Shown one piece after another: positions 24,508-33,306 of a stretch of 64,000 bases of DNA (within the stretch, counting starts at the first letter, position 1; every line of letters starts with the position of its first letter). Source of the stretch: Nibrella saemangeumensis. GTDB taxonomy: Bacteria; Bacteroidota; Bacteroidia; Cytophagales; Spirosomataceae. The stretch is taken from contig NZ_BAABHD010000077.1 of NCBI RefSeq assembly GCF_039541915.1, positions 1 to 64,000 of the forward strand. The letters run 5' to 3'. The notes below the pieces were generated by a model, which worked only from the letters and a program-made list of their open reading frames with translations, did no database searches and was not told the DNA's origin. Made by a program: the position numbers and the translations under genes.

Positions 24508-25374
24508 ATGAAAGCTGTAGAATACCGCCTGCCTAAGGATTTTGATAAATCTTTCACGGTTTTCCAGGAAACCGGTAAGTCTTTTCCATGTCCATGGCAC
24601 TACCATCCCGAATATGAATTGGTGTTAATAACCAGGAGTACGGGCCGGCGCATGGTTGGTGATCATATTGGCTATTTTGGCGAAGAGGATCTGGTCTTTA
24701 TGGGCTCAATGCTACCGCATGTTTGGGTAAACGATTCTTTGTATACCAGTGGGCAGGCGGATCATCTGGCCGACGCCATCGTTATTCATTTTGCCGAAAA
24801 CTTTCTGGGAGATGGCTTCCTTTCCATTCCGGAAATGCAGGAGTTTCGAAAATTTCTTCAGCTTTCGGAACGGGGTATGGCCATTAAAGGCAAAACCCGT
24901 AAAAAAATAAACGTGCTCCTGAAGCAAATGCCTCAGATGAATGGCATACAGCGGCTATCGACCCTTCTTTCCATATTTGACATCATGTCATCTACAACCG
25001 AGTATGACTTCCTGGCCAGTCCGAAGTTCGTACAGAATTTTCAATACGACGCATCGGACCGATTCCGAAAGGTAACCGAGTATATCATGAAGAACTTTGA
25101 CCAGGATATCAGCCTGCCCGAAATTGCCTCTGTCGCCAGCATGGGCGTAACGGCTTTCTGTAGTTTTTTCAAAGAGCAGTACCGGGTTACGTTCGTCGAG
25201 TATCTCAATGCCGTCCGTATTGGCCATGCCTGTAAACTGCTTTCGGAGCACGACCGTAATGTAGTAGAAGTAGCCTATGAATGTGGATTTAATAACCTGG
25301 CGAACTTCAATCGTCAGTTTAAAAAAGTTAAGAACATGACACCCACCAGCTACCGAAAGACGCTGGTTGTATAG
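24508..25374 (+). CDS. AraC family transcriptional regulator with cupin sensor domain
   Basis: A 288-residue regulator. The N-terminal cupin (about residues 15-95; CPWHYHPEYELVLI) should bind the small-molecule signal. The C-terminal pair of helix-turn-helix motifs (about 187-286) contains DISLPEIASVASMGVTAF and the AraC signature VAYECGFNNLANFNRQFKK. It stands alone on the plus strand, and its stop codon directly abuts the stop of the last catabolic gene. It is the only regulator near the catabolic locus and is therefore the first candidate for the 21-bp-spaced direct repeats at three promoters there. That link is an inference. Confidence 0.9.
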   Translation: MKAVEYRLPKDFDKSFTVFQETGKSFPCPWHYHPEYELVLITRSTGRRMVGDHIGYFGEEDLVFMGSMLPHVWVNDSLYTSGQADHLADAIVIHFAENFLGDGFLSIPEMQEFRKFLQLSERGMAIKGKTRKKINVLLKQMPQMNGIQRLSTLLSIFDIMSSTTEYDFLASPKFVQNFQYDASDRFRKVTEYIMKNFDQDISLPEIASVASMGVTAFCSFFKEQYRVTFVEYLNAVRIGHACKLLSEHDRNVVEVAYECGFNNLANFNRQFKKVKNMTPTSYRKTLVV

Positions 25375-26766
25375 TCATAACCGGCTGGTCTGAACCGCAG
25401 CGTCCGACAAGGCAAGAATCTGCCTGAGGAGCGCTTCCCGGATTTTGCGCTCGGCTTCCGCTTCCAGACAACTGATGCGGCAACGCCAGGTTTCGTAGCC
25501 TCCCCGGCTTATCTCGTCGGGCGGTGGCACGTAGCCGGCATTGCCATTCGCCAGGCTAATCGTGAAATAATGTTGAACGGGGCTTTGGGCTTTCAGCCAC
25601 AGGCCCGTTTCGGCAAAAAACTCACCGGGCAGGCCGCCTACTACGCCGTTTCCAATACGCAGGGCCTGAACCGGACAGGCCGCTTCGTCCGGAAATTCAT
25701 TCAGCAGTATCTGCTCACGGGCGTAAATACTTCGGAGCCCTGCTTCATCGGCAAAGACATTTTCGTAATCGCTCTGTTCAAGAATACCAATGGCCCGTTC
25801 CAACTCTGCTGGTCCGGGCTTATTTACAGCAAGCGGCAACTCCTGGTATAAGGCTTCCAGAACCGGTGCGCTATGCCATTCCAGGTTTTCAGTAGCGTTG
25901 GCTACTCTGGCCGCAATGTCGCTGCCGATGAGCTTACTCTTTTCAAAATAGCGGTTTGGATACCGGTCTGGCTTCAGAAAGTCCCAGATGTTGACATCAC
26001 CGCTGGTACCATTGCTCATGATACCGACAAAATCATCACCGGCATCTAGCCGCTGCCGGATCTGCTCAGAAAATACCCCGAAGTAATCTGCCGATATGGT
26101 CCCATTTTCCCAGTCACCAACATAGTGTAGCGAGTAGTTGGCAAGAAGACTGATCCAGTTGCCCGCTGTATCCTGAACAGCCAGAAAGCTTACCTCAGGG
26201 TCGGTAGGGGCAGCTCTTTGGTCAATCCACGATTCAGCCCCTATAGGGTTAGTCTTGACCGTATCGGTACTATCAGTTACCGGATTGACCGGTTTATAGC
26301 CGTCTTTCATTATGTAACGGCGGCATACAACATGCTCAGGTACCGCAACTGAACCAAAGGCGACCTGCGCTGGGCGAACTTTTTCTTTGGCCTTCACCAC
26401 CGACTCAACCAATAAGCCGGGAAGCTTTTTGCGGTACCCCAGGTCTGCCCCCACCAGATGCACATCGGCGATGGAGCCGGCCGCATGGGTGTGGGTACTG
26501 GAGATCAGGATATGCGTATAAGGAATACCGGTACGAGCTGCTATGCCCGCCTTTACTTCATCCAGGAAGTCTTTGGGCATAACGCAGATATCCACTATCA
26601 CGATGGCGAGGGTAATTTCCTGATTTTGTAGCACCAGGGCCTTGGCATACAGGGGATCGTGAATGTAACGGGCATAGTGCCTCACAAAATCACCGTTGAT
26701 AATAGTGCCCAGAGGAGGTGTGATGTCTACCCGTGCCGCTCCGGCCAGAAGTGATAAAGAATGCAT
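25375..26766 (-). CDS. Neutral/alkaline ceramidase-like hydrolase
   Basis: The protein has the N-terminal catalytic domain of the neutral ceramidase family, zinc amidases that cut N-acyl bonds. Motifs include AGAARVDITPPLG (8-20), SSTHTHAAGS (zinc His region) and an active-site segment with NGTSGDVN. The ATG at 26766 gives MHSLSLLAGAARVDI. An upstream TTG at 26829 would overlap the previous gene. No signal peptide is evident, so it may act in the cytoplasm on an N-acyl intermediate rather than on ceramide. It is the last gene of the third transcription unit of the locus. Confidence 0.82.
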   Translation of the reverse strand: MHSLSLLAGAARVDITPPLGTIINGDFVRHYARYIHDPLYAKALVLQNQEITLAIVIVDICVMPKDFLDEVKAGIAARTGIPYTHILISSTHTHAAGSIADVHLVGADLGYRKKLPGLLVESVVKAKEKVRPAQVAFGSVAVPEHVVCRRYIMKDGYKPVNPVTDSTDTVKTNPIGAESWIDQRAAPTDPEVSFLAVQDTAGNWISLLANYSLHYVGDWENGTISADYFGVFSEQIRQRLDAGDDFVGIMSNGTSGDVNIWDFLKPDRYPNRYFEKSKLIGSDIAARVANATENLEWHSAPVLEALYQELPLAVNKPGPAELERAIGILEQSDYENVFADEAGLRSIYAREQILLNEFPDEAACPVQALRIGNGVVGGLPGEFFAETGLWLKAQSPVQHYFTISLANGNAGYVPPPDEISRGGYETWRCRISCLEAEAERKIREALLRQILALSDAAVQTSRL

Positions 26767-26825
26767 TGCTGAGTCAATAGAATCAATAGAGTACTTTCGC
26801 TTGGTGCTCCATAGCCCCTGGGCGG

Positions 26826-27908
26826 TCAATTGGACCAGGCCCGGCGAATAAACCTAAGCCAGTTGGCATGAAAGATGTTGTCAATGTCCTCTTCCCGATA
26901 CCCACGGTTGTGCAGTATGGCTTCGAACTTCTGCAAATCAGCAACCGAGTCGAGATCCCAGGGAGATTGCTCAGTACCGAATATACCATCCAGATCACTA
27001 CCAATAGCCACATGCAGGCTATTACCCGCCAGTTGACATATATGGTCCCAGTGATCGACCATATTCTCCAGTCGTATGTTGAGCTGCCAGGGGTCCGATA
27101 CGGTGTCAATAAACCGGATATCCATGGCCCAGCAGTCCAGCATACCGCCAATAACGGCTCCGCGCCCAATAAGGGCTTTAATCTGTTCATCCGTTAACTG
27201 CCGCTGGGTGGGTACAATCCGGCGTACATTATGGTGACTGGCCCAGATCGGGCCCTGGTACTTATCCAGTACCATCTGCATACCCTGGTCGGTCAGGTGA
27301 GTAACATCCAGAATCAGGTTGAGCTTCTCCATCTCCTTCATCAGTTCCAGCCCCAGTGGCGTAACAGGGCCTTCCCGCTTAGTACCGGGCGCGTACCGGC
27401 CCGGACCAAAATGCGACAGCCCCACCGCACGTAATCCATACTCATAGGCGCGGTGCAGGTAGGATACATCCACCAGGGAGTCAGCCCCCTCCAGGCTCAA
27501 TATATACCCAACTGGTTTTTTGTCATCAGGTGTGCCGCCATCGTTCCATAGCGTCAGATGCGCTTCCAACTGCGCAGCATTGGTAATCTGTACCATTTCA
27601 CCCGCGATTTCCATTTCCCGGTACCAGACCAGTTGCGCCTGGGTCATAGCCCAGGCCTGCTGGGGCGAATGCCAGCCCGGTAAGGCGCTGCCTGGCGGTG
27701 TATATCGAGCCAACTGGGTAGCTACCACCAATCCTACTTTCCCTTTGCGTAGCTCGGGCAGACAGACCGTACCTTTACCCCGGTCAGGTTTGTCTGTCAT
27801 GTGCATCTCGCGCTGCCGTATTTCCCCCAAAGGCTGTCTGAGATCCCGGTTCCATTCCAGGGCATTCATGGCCAGATCCAGGTGAGCGTCTACGATTAAC
27901 CGCTTCAT
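26826..27908 (-). CDS. Peptidase M19 (renal dipeptidase-like)
   Basis: A 360-residue metallo-amidohydrolase of the M19 family, which cleaves dipeptides including those with a C-terminal D-residue. Metal and catalytic segments are VDAHLDLAMN (6-15), LSLEGADSL, ILDVTHLTDQG, WASHHNVR and IGSDLDG. It has no signal peptide. It starts 7 nt after the stop of the preceding dehydrogenase-like gene and is followed by the ceramidase-like gene. Both neighbours suggest hydrolysis of an amide-bearing intermediate. Substrate unknown. Confidence 0.88.
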   Translation of the reverse strand: MKRLIVDAHLDLAMNALEWNRDLRQPLGEIRQREMHMTDKPDRGKGTVCLPELRKGKVGLVVATQLARYTPPGSALPGWHSPQQAWAMTQAQLVWYREMEIAGEMVQITNAAQLEAHLTLWNDGGTPDDKKPVGYILSLEGADSLVDVSYLHRAYEYGLRAVGLSHFGPGRYAPGTKREGPVTPLGLELMKEMEKLNLILDVTHLTDQGMQMVLDKYQGPIWASHHNVRRIVPTQRQLTDEQIKALIGRGAVIGGMLDCWAMDIRFIDTVSDPWQLNIRLENMVDHWDHICQLAGNSLHVAIGSDLDGIFGTEQSPWDLDSVADLQKFEAILHNRGYREEDIDNIFHANWLRFIRRAWSN

Positions 27909-27915
27909 GTAAACA

Positions 27916-28887
27916 TTAATGGCTGGAGTTCGCCAGAACTACGGCTTCCTCTTTGTAGTTAAAAGGGTACTTTTCAATGATTTGCTGGATCTGGTAGCTA
28001 AACTTCCGGAACGTTTCCGCCCAGACGGCTGCTTCTCCCTCCTCATAGGGATAGAAGCCTGTGTTGTTCTGCATACCCAGCCCTCCATTTTCAATAATCT
28101 CGGTAAAGAAGTTCGCAACGGTCTGGTCATTGGCGAGTTCTTTGTTCAGATCCTTCATAACCATCCCGTACGCATAGGTGCCCATCAGATCCATGTATCG
28201 GCAGTTTCCGGCAAAGGCAAGGTAGTATCCAGCGTCGTTTCGGCAGGCACGATCGATATCCTCAATGGAAGCATACCCGTTTTCTACGAGATAAAAGGCC
28301 TCCCGTATCAGCGCACTCATCATCCGCTGCCGGATACCTGTCCCATGCGTTAGCCAATAGGGGTCTTTCTTCCATCTCTCCCGGGCAAGCCGGTATAGGC
28401 TTTCAACAAGGTCTTCGTTGGTAGTTTCATTACTGATCAATTCCAGAAAGCAGGTTGTATGGGCAGGCTCAACCCAGTTGGCCCCAATAATCCGCCGGGG
28501 CCAGCATGCGCCTTCCTGCAGGTGAGCGAGGGCGATGCTTTCGGTATTAATGGCAATGATGGCCGTAGTGGGCAGTATACTTTCCAGAAACTGAATCGTA
28601 TTCTTCTTATCAGCCAGATTTTCGTTAGTTAATACAATGGCCAGTTGCCATGAACAAGCACCGGAAATTTCGTCTACGATCTGGATTCTGGATAGGTCAG
28701 GCTCAATGGCCTGCTCCTCTCGAAGATCCCGCAGGTGTGCTGCCAGGAGCTTTTGGGCTTCAGGTTCATGGCCGGTCAGTAAAGTTACCTCATGCCCTGC
28801 CTGAAGCAGACAGACAGACACGCTACCGGCTAGTTTGCCGTCACCTGCTACCAGCACAGGGGCTGTTTCGTACGCTCGTTTATTCAT
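27916..28887 (-). CDS. 3-hydroxyacyl-CoA dehydrogenase-like protein lacking catalytic residues
   Basis: This 323-residue protein is a clear paralogue of the product at 30236-31240. It keeps a Rossmann glycine loop (VAGDGKLAGS, about 12-21) and the helical C-terminal domain. The key catalytic positions have changed. The His of the His-Glu dyad is Asn (IGANWVEPAH), and the Asn of the GFxxNR motif is Gln (GTGIRQRMM). The Ser segment reads INTESIA. It therefore probably lacks normal 3-hydroxyacyl-CoA dehydrogenase activity. It may be a structural or regulatory partner of the intact paralogue, or it may use different chemistry. The aminotransferase gene lies between the two paralogues. Confidence 0.8.
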   Translation of the reverse strand: MNKRAYETAPVLVAGDGKLAGSVSVCLLQAGHEVTLLTGHEPEAQKLLAAHLRDLREEQAIEPDLSRIQIVDEISGACSWQLAIVLTNENLADKKNTIQFLESILPTTAIIAINTESIALAHLQEGACWPRRIIGANWVEPAHTTCFLELISNETTNEDLVESLYRLARERWKKDPYWLTHGTGIRQRMMSALIREAFYLVENGYASIEDIDRACRNDAGYYLAFAGNCRYMDLMGTYAYGMVMKDLNKELANDQTVANFFTEIIENGGLGMQNNTGFYPYEEGEAAVWAETFRKFSYQIQQIIEKYPFNYKEEAVVLANSSH

Positions 28888-28934
28888 AATACCTTTTGCC
28901 AGCTATAGATTATTCATGACGAAGCTCCCGTTGG

Positions 28935-30239
28935 TTACAGACTTTTTAGAACCTCCCGAGCCGTGGCCGCAGCCTGTTCTATATCTTCCTCTGTATGAGC
29001 GGCACTGATGTACCACAATCCTCTGCCAATTACACGGATACCTCGATTGTGCATTCCCGCAATAAATCTGCCCAGTTTAGCTTTATCAGCCAGTAGCGTA
29101 TCCCGGTAATCATGCATTGATTCCAGGTCTGTAAAGGCTGTATTGAACATTGGACCCAATCCTTCTACCGTCATGTTCTGACTGGTTTCCGCTGCAGCTT
29201 GTTGCAGGCCTTCCATCAGTTTCCTGCCCAACCGGTACATTCGCTCGTAGGGCTGTTCTTTTTCCAGAACCTCCAGGGTAGCCAGCGCTGCTGCTACGGT
29301 TGCGTTGCTGGTATTCATGGTGCCGGCGTGTATAACCTTTGCCTCCTCAATGACATGCATCCACGATCTCCGGCCAACGATGGCACTAATCGGGTAACCA
29401 CTGGCAAAGGCTTTGGCAAAAATGGACAGGTCAGGCGTAACCCCAAAGTACGTTTGAGCCCCTCCCAGCGACACCCTGAATCCGGTAATGACTTCATCAA
29501 AAATGAGCGCTATACCGTACTGATCGCATAAATCCCTCAGCCCCTGCAGGTACCCCTCTGCGGGTAAAATGCAGCCATTATTACACATAATTGGCTCGGT
29601 AATGATAGCCGCGAGGTCTTCGTGATGCTTCTCGACGGTTTGCTTTACCAACGCCAGATCATTCCAGGGCAGAATCAGGAACTCATCCCGGGTACGCTCC
29701 GGCAACCCCTGGGTCCAGGGGTATACATTGGGCTCTTCGCGACCGCCCAGAGCCTCTGCCGATGGGGTAGATATGCCCCAGCAGACATTGTCGAGCCAGC
29801 CGTGGTAATGCCCTTCAAAGCGCAGAAACTTTTTCCGGCCGGTCTTAGCCCGCGCTACCCGCAGGGCAGTTTGAACCGCTTCCGAACCATCCAGACAAAA
29901 TCGCATGATTTCGGCAGAGGGGATTAGTTCATTCATTTTCTCGGCCAGTTCAATCTCTTTGAGATGCTGTCCGGCAAACAGTTGCCCTTCCCGCGAATAG
30001 GCGTCTACCGATTGCAGTACATGCGGATGCGAATGGCCCAGGATCAGCGGCCCCTGACTCAGGGTAAAATCCAGGTACTCGTTACCGTCTACATCATAGA
30101 GCCGACTACCCTGCCCATGGGTATAGAATATAGCATGGGGGTGGTTATATTTTCGAAATTCGGACGAAACTCCTCCGGCTAATACCTTTTTTGCCCTTTC
30201 GAGCAGGGCGGCTGATTGGGTGTAATTGTACTGGTTCAT
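28935..30239 (-). CDS. Class III aminotransferase (glutamate-1-semialdehyde aminomutase-like)
   Basis: A 434-residue PLP enzyme close to glutamate-1-semialdehyde 2,1-aminomutase in length and motifs. The N-terminus reads ERAKKVLAGGVSSEF. The PLP Asp region is LIFDEVITGFR (about 243-253), and the PLP lysine lies in SIFAKAFASGYPISA (about 273-287). A role in haem synthesis is unlikely in this context, since it lies between two dehydrogenase-like genes of the catabolic locus. It more likely transaminates or shifts an amino group on a locus-specific keto or aldehyde intermediate. It overlaps the upstream dehydrogenase gene by 4 bp. Confidence 0.88.
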   Translation of the reverse strand: MNQYNYTQSAALLERAKKVLAGGVSSEFRKYNHPHAIFYTHGQGSRLYDVDGNEYLDFTLSQGPLILGHSHPHVLQSVDAYSREGQLFAGQHLKEIELAEKMNELIPSAEIMRFCLDGSEAVQTALRVARAKTGRKKFLRFEGHYHGWLDNVCWGISTPSAEALGGREEPNVYPWTQGLPERTRDEFLILPWNDLALVKQTVEKHHEDLAAIITEPIMCNNGCILPAEGYLQGLRDLCDQYGIALIFDEVITGFRVSLGGAQTYFGVTPDLSIFAKAFASGYPISAIVGRRSWMHVIEEAKVIHAGTMNTSNATVAAALATLEVLEKEQPYERMYRLGRKLMEGLQQAAAETSQNMTVEGLGPMFNTAFTDLESMHDYRDTLLADKAKLGRFIAGMHNRGIRVIGRGLWYISAAHTEEDIEQAAATAREVLKSL

Positions 30240-31240
30240 CCCTGTTTTTTAGATGGCAACTGGTGAGAAGGGTATTGTAACGACAGGTGATAGATCTCCC
30301 GATTAAAATGGGCAAAGGCTTCTTCCCACTGCCTGGCCTCCTCGTCGGTATACGCATACAGCCCCCGGGCATTTTGTACCCCCCGGGCGTTGCTATCCAC
30401 CATCTCCTGCATGACCGCAGGTACCTCGTCGGTAGTACTCAGTTGAGGAAAGGTTGTGCGCAGAATGTCGGCGTAATCCTGGAGACCAAGGTAATCCATG
30501 CGCCTGAAAATGCCCATTAGAGTCATCCAGGAGCCGGCATCGTACCGGAAAGCTTTGTCTACATCGTCCAGCGACGCTTTTCCGCTCTCCAGCAGACTAA
30601 AAATCTCGCGGTATACGGCGTACATTAACCGATTGGTAATAAATCCCCGGATGTCCTTGCGGAGCAACGTAGGTTCTTTCCCCCAGCCGTGAGCCAGCGA
30701 CATGACCCACTCGGCCGTAGTGATGTCGGTTTGGCGTCCGCAGGTAATTTCAAGGAAACGTGTCAGGTAGGCCGGCTCGGCCCAGTGTATTCCCAGAAAC
30801 CGGCCGGGGTCGGGTACGAACTGCTGGAGGGTACTGATCGGTATGGCGGAGGTGTTACTGCCGATGATGGCCGCTGTATCAACATGAGCGCTGATCTGCT
30901 TAAAGACGCTTTCTTTTATTGCCAGCTGCTCAATAACGCATTCCAGCACCAGGCTACACGAGGCCAGCATGCCATAATCCCCCGCTATAGTCAGCCGGTC
31001 CAGGTAATGGTCGATGGCCCCTTCCAGCAGCCCGGACTGAGCGCATCGTGTCAGATCGTCCTTTACCCTTGCCGGCCCCAGCACCTTATCGTCTGGCAGG
31101 GGGGCAATGGCAATGACGTGATGACCTGCCATCAGGAGGGCTACGATGATGCTGCTCCCCATCAGCCCAATGCCCACAACTCCCACCTTTATATTGTGTG
31201 GATTTACCTTTTCGTCCATACCCTGATTCCGGTTAGGCAT
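30236..31240 (-). CDS. 3-hydroxyacyl-CoA dehydrogenase family protein
   Basis: A 334-residue two-domain dehydrogenase. The Rossmann loop is VGIGLMGSSI. The catalytic His is present in LGIHWAEPAY, followed by FLEI with the dyad Glu, and GFITNRL keeps the conserved Asn. The residue at the end of the second beta strand is not acidic, so cofactor preference between NAD and NADP is unclear. Short single-enzyme versions oxidise various 3-hydroxy acids, so a CoA thioester is not certain. It overlaps ridA by 8 bp and the aminotransferase gene by 4 bp. A start at 31219 is also possible. Confidence 0.85.
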   Translation of the reverse strand: MPNRNQGMDEKVNPHNIKVGVVGIGLMGSSIIVALLMAGHHVIAIAPLPDDKVLGPARVKDDLTRCAQSGLLEGAIDHYLDRLTIAGDYGMLASCSLVLECVIEQLAIKESVFKQISAHVDTAAIIGSNTSAIPISTLQQFVPDPGRFLGIHWAEPAYLTRFLEITCGRQTDITTAEWVMSLAHGWGKEPTLLRKDIRGFITNRLMYAVYREIFSLLESGKASLDDVDKAFRYDAGSWMTLMGIFRRMDYLGLQDYADILRTTFPQLSTTDEVPAVMQEMVDSNARGVQNARGLYAYTDEEARQWEEAFAHFNREIYHLSLQYPSHQLPSKKQG

Positions 31241-31616
31241 TAAGTTTTACGATGCAGTCAATCTCTACCTTCAACCCCTCCGCCAGTACAGACTGCACCG
31301 TAGTGCGGGCGGGTTTAACGCCCGGAAAATAACCGGCATAGACCTGGTTGTACCGGTCAAACTCAGCGATATCGGCCAGGTGAACCGTACATTTTACCAC
31401 CCGGTCCATAGACGCCCCCGCGGCTTCGACAATGGCTTTGATGTTGTCCAGTGTCCTGGCTGTTTCTTCTTCAATCGTTCCCAGAATGAACTTCGACGTT
31501 TTGAAGTCAACCGAGGCCTGTCCGCTTACAAAAAGGAACCCATCTACGATGACTCCGTCTGAATACGCTCCGGTCACGAAATCCGGATTACGTTCCGGGT
31601 GATTTACTTTATTCAT
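31233..31616 (-). CDS. RidA family enamine/imine deaminase
   Basis: A 127-residue protein of the YjgF/RidA family. These proteins hydrolyse reactive 2-enamines released by PLP enzymes. The ATG at 31616 gives MNKVNHPERNP; an upstream start at 31661 would overlap the -7 box and is unlikely. The substrate-binding Arg is in ARTTVQ and the Glu in VEIDCI. It is the first gene of a unit that also encodes a PLP aminotransferase, which fits a role in clearing its enamine product. Confidence 0.9.
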   Translation of the reverse strand: MNKVNHPERNPDFVTGAYSDGVIVDGFLFVSGQASVDFKTSKFILGTIEEETARTLDNIKAIVEAAGASMDRVVKCTVHLADIAEFDRYNQVYAGYFPGVKPARTTVQSVLAEGLKVEIDCIVKLNA

Positions 31617-31645
31617 AGAACTGATGTTAACACGTATGTACCTGA

Positions 31646-31709
31646 CAAAAATATTCGGCAAACAGGAAGGCTTCTGCTACTATTGTTTGCAATTATGATA
31701 TTATTTTTC
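31646..31709 (-). promoter_or_regulatory. Activator-type promoter and operator of the ridA unit
   Basis: On the minus strand the order is GAAAAATAATA (distal half, 31709-31699), then AATAGTA (proximal half, 31684-31678), exactly 21 bp apart, then a -7 box TATTTTTG (31653-31646). No -33 TTTG or TTG is present at the right distance. The word TCTGCTACTATTGTTTG (31673-31689, plus strand) is identical to the one before susC. The geometry matches the promoters at 36098-36161 and 49403-49466. Confidence 0.8.
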
Positions 31710-31735
31710 CCGGCCACCGGCGGGTAGAGAATGCC

Positions 31736-32527
31736 TTACCAACTTGTCCAGCCTCCATCTACGTGAATGTTTTGTCCGGTGATATAGGATGCCGCGTCTG
31801 AGAGCAGAAATACCACCGAACCAGCTATTTCTCCGGCCCGGCCAATGCGCCCCAGGGGCGTTTTCCGGGCCAGCCGTTCCACAAAATCCGGATGGCTGCT
31901 TTGCACTGATGGGTTTGGAAAAGGGCCGGGTGAAATACAGTTGCAGCGCACGTTCTGTTGCCCCCAATGAACGGCCAGATAGCGGGTCATCTGAATGATC
32001 CCTGCTTTACCCACCCCATATTCAATAGGGTTCTTATTCATGGGGGCCTCATAAACCGCCGGATCGGGTGACACATTGCCATACATGCTGGAAAACAGCA
32101 CAATACTGCCCTGGCCCTGCGCAGCCATTTGCTGGCCGACTTCCCGTGCCAGCAAAAAAGTGGCGGTAATGCCGCCGTGATTTACCGCATCAAAATCCTG
32201 CTCGGTCAGGTCTTCCAGCTTCTTGGTGGTGGATGCATAGGTCAGGTTAACCAGTCCATAGGGGATTCCCTGGTTGCGTATCTGCCCGGCAACAAACTCT
32301 TTAATGGCTCCTCCATCCCGTATGTCCAGCGTAGCCGCAGTAACCTGTGGTGCCAACCCGGATGCATGGACAAAGTCAGCGGCCCGATTATCCAGATCAG
32401 CACAAAGCACCCGGGCACCAGCCGCTCTAAGCAGTCTTACGGTGGCCTGCCCTAGGTACCCGGCACCCCCTACTACCCAAACCGATTTATCGTGTAACCC
32501 AAACGTATCCCTAAATAAATTATCCAT
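31736..32527 (-). CDS. SDR family oxidoreductase (PtmA-like)
   Basis: A 263-residue short-chain dehydrogenase. The cofactor loop is VVGGAGYLGQA (about 17-27), the catalytic Ser is in LFSSMYG, and the Tyr-Lys pair is intact in EYGVGKAG (about 170-177). The long Ser-Tyr spacing with an inserted SPDPAVYE segment resembles PtmA-type flagellin-modification SDRs, which act near nonulosonic acid pathways. It is encoded next to a paralogue with an altered Lys (32530-33306) and ends the second transcription unit of the locus. Confidence 0.87.
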   Translation of the reverse strand: MDNLFRDTFGLHDKSVWVVGGAGYLGQATVRLLRAAGARVLCADLDNRAADFVHASGLAPQVTAATLDIRDGGAIKEFVAGQIRNQGIPYGLVNLTYASTTKKLEDLTEQDFDAVNHGGITATFLLAREVGQQMAAQGQGSIVLFSSMYGNVSPDPAVYEAPMNKNPIEYGVGKAGIIQMTRYLAVHWGQQNVRCNCISPGPFPNPSVQSSHPDFVERLARKTPLGRIGRAGEIAGSVVFLLSDAASYITGQNIHVDGGWTSW

Positions 32528-32529
32528 TA

Positions 32530-33306
32530 TCAGGCGTTTAAACCACCATCCATGAGTATATTTTCGCCATTAATGTAAGCCCCGGCATCGGAAGCCAGTA
32601 AGACCACTAGGCCCTTTATATCATCCCGATTGGCCATTCGCCTTAGGGGTACTTTTTTGCAATAGTTGTCCAGAAAAGCCTGAGGCTGGTTGTTGAACAG
32701 CCCGCCGGGACTGATGCAGTTGAACCGGACGTTTTTGCCACCCAGCATTTGAGCCATGTAGCGCGTCAGGTTAATGAGACCTGCGTTGTGAAAGAAATAA
32801 TCCGGGGGCAGATCGCCCATGGTGGTCCCTTCATAATTGGTCAGGTCGGGGCCGAACATCCCCATCATAGAACTAATGCTGATGACGCTGCCACCGCCAC
32901 TCTGCACAATAAGATCGGTCAGTTCACGAAGCAGATCCATCATGCCGGTCGCGTTAACGTTCATCGATTCCTCAAATTGTTCGATGGGCGCGTTATAACC
33001 TTTCATGGGCCGGGACACGGCATTATTCACAAAGCCGTCAAGCCGCCCGAACGATTGGGCGACCTGAGCTTTGAGGGCCCGAACAGAAGCCGGGTCGCCC
33101 TGGTCTACCTGCATGGCATGAACATCGTAGCCGTTGTTCCTGAAGGCTGCGGCCGTACTTTGGGCAGACTCCAGATTCCGGGAGGTGGTAATAACCGTCG
33201 CGTCGGCTTCGGCCAGGCCTTCTACAATACACCGGCCGTAGTTGCCCGAGCCGCCCGTTACCAGAATCACTTTATTTTTTAAGCTCAATAAGTCTTTTAC
33301 GTTCAT
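32530..33306 (-). CDS. SDR family protein with catalytic Lys replaced by Asn
   Basis: This 258-residue short-chain dehydrogenase fold is a paralogue of the preceding entry. The glycine loop LVTGGSGNYGR and the Ser segment SISSMMG are kept. The expected YxxxK reads YFFHN (codon AAC), and flanking residues align well with the paralogue (AGLINLTRYMA against AGIIQMTRYLA). Lys is nearly invariant because it positions the cofactor and lowers the Tyr pKa, so activity should be reduced or changed. A pairing with the intact SDR is possible. It overlaps the Gfo/Idh/MocA gene by 4 bp. Confidence 0.85.
   Translation of the reverse strand: MNVKDLLSLKNKVILVTGGSGNYGRCIVEGLAEADATVITTSRNLESAQSTAAAFRNNGYDVHAMQVDQGDPASVRALKAQVAQSFGRLDGFVNNAVSRPMKGYNAPIEQFEESMNVNATGMMDLLRELTDLIVQSGGGSVISISSMMGMFGPDLTNYEGTTMGDLPPDYFFHNAGLINLTRYMAQMLGGKNVRFNCISPGGLFNNQPQAFLDNYCKKVPLRRMANRDDIKGLVVLLASDAGAYINGENILMDGGLNA

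Noticed and set aside
28935..30239. hemL for the glutamate-1-semialdehyde aminomutase-like gene
   Set aside because: Family resemblance is good, but it is embedded in a catabolic unit between dehydrogenase-like genes, so a haem role is not supported.
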